From NCBI GenBank assembly GCA_041596215.1, contig JBFHIZ010000061.1, positions 1 to 6,308 of the forward strand: a stretch of DNA of 6,308 nt, given 5' to 3'. Under the pieces are notes generated by a model. That model had not been told where the DNA came from. It worked only from the letters and a program-made list of their open reading frames with translations, and searched no databases. Shown piece after piece: positions 5,109 to 6,308 of the stretch (position 1 is the first letter of the stretch; each line of letters opens with the position of its first letter). This DNA is from JBFHIZ01 sp041596215 (lineage in GTDB: Bacteria > Bacillota > Clostridia > Lachnospirales > Lachnospiraceae). The translations under genes and the position numbers were made by a program.

Positions 5109-5540
5109 TTAAATATGAATATTTTTATAAACAAAAAACTTGCTTAAAATATAGTTTACAATAACGACAATAACAGCACTAATAAAAGTATATATGTAAT
5201 AGTTTATTCCGATTTGTCTAGATACTTCTGTAATAATCAAATGCAATAATAAAGTAAATAAACGAGAAAAAACAAATCTTCTTGCCTCTGAGAATATATT
5301 ATTGGTATGTTCAAAAACAAATTTTCTTAATGTAAAAAAACTAAAAATAACTCCAGATGACCAATTAACTGCAACAAGAATAATATTAGTTAATAGGGAT
5401 GGATGTAATTGGTTATGAAAAAATATAATGTTTATACTAAAAGCAGTTCCCCAAGAGACAATTGTAGTAAACACTCCAATAATAAAATATGAAAAAATTT
5501 CAGGGTTTTTTGATAGAATTTTTTTTATTATATTTAACAT
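5109..5540 (-). CDS. GtrA-family four-helix membrane protein
   Basis: This 143-aa protein has the length and layout of the GtrA family (PF04138). Hydrophobic segments lie at about 17-41, 48-70, 88-108 and 114-134, with the conserved arginine/aromatic patches RKFVF (72-76) after helix 2 and a C-terminal SKFFVYK. The SD AAGGAG (5556-5551) lies 10 nt before ATG 5540. GtrA proteins are thought to flip or help transfer undecaprenyl-phosphate-linked sugars for cell-wall or polysaccharide glycosylation, usually beside a glycosyltransferase gene. Here no glycosyltransferase is adjacent; both sides are insertion-sequence debris, so it may be a stranded piece of a glycosylation locus or be served by distant partners. 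The reading frame itself is intact. Its link with the secreted proteins to the left is unproven. Confidence 0.88.
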   Translation of the reverse strand: MLNIIKKILSKNPEIFSYFIIGVFTTIVSWGTAFSINIIFFHNQLHPSLLTNIILVAVNWSSGVIFSFFTLRKFVFEHTNNIFSEARRFVFSRLFTLLLHLIITEVSRQIGINYYIYTFISAVIVVIVNYILSKFFVYKNIHI

Positions 5541-5597
5541 TTATTTTATTCTCCTTAATAAGCTATAAAAAGAATATATCATAAAATGTAATAATAT

Positions 5598-5627
5598 AGT
5601 ATAAATTCAACAAAATTATATTTTGAA
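5598..5627 (-). promoter_or_regulatory. possible promoter for the GtrA-family gene
   Basis: On the minus strand TTCAAA (5627-5622) and TATACT (5603-5598) are 18 bp apart, a plausible housekeeping promoter about 58 bp before the ATG. In such AT-rich DNA similar pairs arise by chance. Confidence 0.35.
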
Positions 5628-5658
5628 TGGGTTACCAGGTGTGGTGTTAGTATAAATT

Positions 5659-5747
5659 AGTGGACACATAAAGTGCGACACAGTAAAATCTTAAGTAAAG
5701 AAAGGAAGTGTCCGCATGGCCCACAAAAAACAAACTCGTTACACAAA
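5659..5747 (+). pseudogene. 5' end of a second IS3-type element, cut off by the IS21 insertion
   Basis: After a terminal-repeat-like stretch starting near 5659 (TGGACACATAAAGTGCGACA), AAAGGAAG acts as SD before ATG 5716. This encodes MAHKKQTRYTN, the usual beginning of an IS3-family OrfA (the family continues with EFK and a helix-turn-helix). After Asn11 the match is lost, exactly where the IS21-like end begins, and the frame stops at TAA after 19 codons (VYCIIKLY). The most economical reading is an IS3 element broken by insertion of IS21. The true left boundary is not certain. It lies on the opposite strand from the remnant at 4754-5070, so the two are probably separate insertions. Confidence 0.55.
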
Positions 5748-5762
5748 TGTTTATTGCATAAT

Positions 5763-5826
5763 AAAACTGTATTAAATTGCAATCGAAAACTGTAACACCT
5801 AAAATGCAAAAATTCATTGTAACACC
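5763..5826 (+). repeat. subterminal transposase-binding repeats of the IS21 element
   Basis: AAAACTGTA occurs at 5763-5771 and 5786-5794, and TGTAACACC at 5791-5799 and 5818-5826. Several spaced copies of a short motif within the first 100 bp are typical of IS21 ends, where IstA binds them. Confidence 0.6.
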
Positions 5827-5877
5827 CTTCCAAAACTATTATCCTTGAGTTTGAGAGAACTTAAGGAGGACGAAAGG

Positions 5878-6308
5878 ATGTTATCAATGAACGATATCAA
5901 GTATATCAAACGAATGCATGATTGTGAAGGCGTTTCTATTAGAGAAATCATGCGTCGAACAGGTTATCACTATGAAACAATTACAAAATATTTGGATATG
6001 GAGGATTTTAATAAATCATTGTTGCCAGCTAAAGAATTACCTTCTTTATTAGATCCGTTGAAACCCATTATCGATGAATGGCTTTATGCAGATACAAAAG
6101 CCCCAAGAAAGCAACGACATAAGGCAAAACGAATTTTTGACCGTCTCCAAGAAGAATACCACAAAGATCTCCATGTAAAATATAGAACGGTCCAATACTA
6201 TGTTTCAAAAAAGAAAAAAGAAATTTATAAATTACCACAAAAATCATATCTTCCTCTTTACCATCCACCAGGAGAAGCCCAGGTAGATTTTGGACATTTT
6301 TCTTATTA
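5878..6308 (+). CDS. istA: IS21-family transposase IstA, N-terminal part
   Basis: ATG 5878 has a strong SD (AAGGAGGA) 7 nt upstream; ATG 5887 is an in-frame alternative. The 143 codons present encode a helix-turn-helix (about residues 19-39, VSIREIMRRTGYHYETITKY) that binds the element ends, followed by the basic segment APRKQRHKAKRIFDRLQEEY and the beginning of the DDE/RNase H-fold integrase core. Asp137 in EAQVDFG is the first catalytic aspartate. Full IstA proteins are about 400-500 aa, so about two thirds, including the other catalytic residues, lie outside the window. The enzyme cuts and joins the IS ends with help from the IstB ATPase. The frame is undamaged as far as seen, so the element may be active. 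A 66-aa minus-strand ORF inside it is only a shadow. Confidence 0.93.
   Translation, partial: MLSMNDIKYIKRMHDCEGVSIREIMRRTGYHYETITKYLDMEDFNKSLLPAKELPSLLDPLKPIIDEWLYADTKAPRKQRHKAKRIFDRLQEEYHKDLHVKYRTVQYYVSKKKKEIYKLPQKSYLPLYHPPGEAQVDFGHFSY

Larger units (their letters stand above)
5748..6308 (+). mobile_element. IS21-family insertion sequence, left part (continues beyond window)
   Basis: The element probably begins at TGTTTATTGCATAATAAAAC (5748), where the IS3 reading frame is interrupted. It shows the family's multiple subterminal repeats and then istA. IS21 elements carry istA (transposase) and istB (ATPase helper); istB and the right end would lie outside the window. The left boundary is inferred from the break in the IS3 gene and the initial TG. 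Confidence 0.7.

Noticed and set aside
6068..6268. 66-aa minus-strand ORF
   Set aside because: It lies fully antisense to the clear IstA reading frame.
1..6308. CRISPR arrays, tRNA or rRNA genes
   Set aside because: No spaced repeat series, tRNA cloverleaf or rRNA body was seen; the only rRNA-like sequence is the 11-nt anti-SD match in the two leader repeats.

Overview
The window looks like accessory chromosomal DNA of a low-GC, Gram-positive anaerobe. A Lachnospiraceae or related Clostridia origin is most likely. This rests on the strongly AT-rich codon use, near-perfect Firmicutes Shine-Dalgarno (SD) sequences such as GGAGGTGAT, Sec signal peptides with short lysine-rich N-termini, and an ECF sigma factor paired with a DUF4367-type membrane anti-sigma factor. 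The species cannot be told from the sequence.

Layout. 49-2090 (+) is a probable three-gene operon: a small secreted beta-rich protein, a secreted papain-fold cysteine protease with a long acidic prosegment, and a small membrane-anchored protein of unknown function. 2091-2557 is a 467-base gap. It holds a direct repeat of OmpR/PhoB type, a candidate structured RNA of about 180 nt ending in a terminator-like GGGGAT plus T-run, and an extended -10 promoter for the next operon. 2558-3836 (+) encodes an ECF sigma factor and, overlapping its end by 8 nt, its likely membrane anti-sigma factor. 3928-4515 (+) encodes another secreted protein of unknown function and ends at a strong intrinsic terminator (4533-4562). 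4563-4753 holds nothing I recognise. From 4754 on the DNA is transposon-scarred: a decayed, internally deleted IS3-family transposase (-), a GtrA-family membrane protein (-), the 5' end of a second IS3-type element (+), and, apparently inserted into it, the left part of an IS21-family element whose IstA gene runs off the window end.

Most notable signal. A 36-bp sequence at 1-36 is repeated without mismatch at 3853-3888, in front of two otherwise unrelated secreted-protein genes. It contains ATCACCTCCTT, the sequence of the 3' end of 16S rRNA (the anti-SD). In the first copy it forms an 11-bp perfect stem (13 bp with a G-U and an A-U pair) with the SD of the downstream gene, leaving the ATG just outside the stem. 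In the second copy CTCCTT can pair with the AAGGAG of the downstream gene, and the same segment is 12-nt complementary to the SD of the anti-sigma gene. This suggests translational control by a shared anti-SD leader element.

Working model (inference): an envelope-stress-like sigma/anti-sigma pair, a secreted protease and two small secreted proteins form one export-related module, tied together by the leader repeat and perhaps by the structured RNA before the sigma gene. Nothing in the sequence proves that the sigma factor controls the flanking secreted genes.
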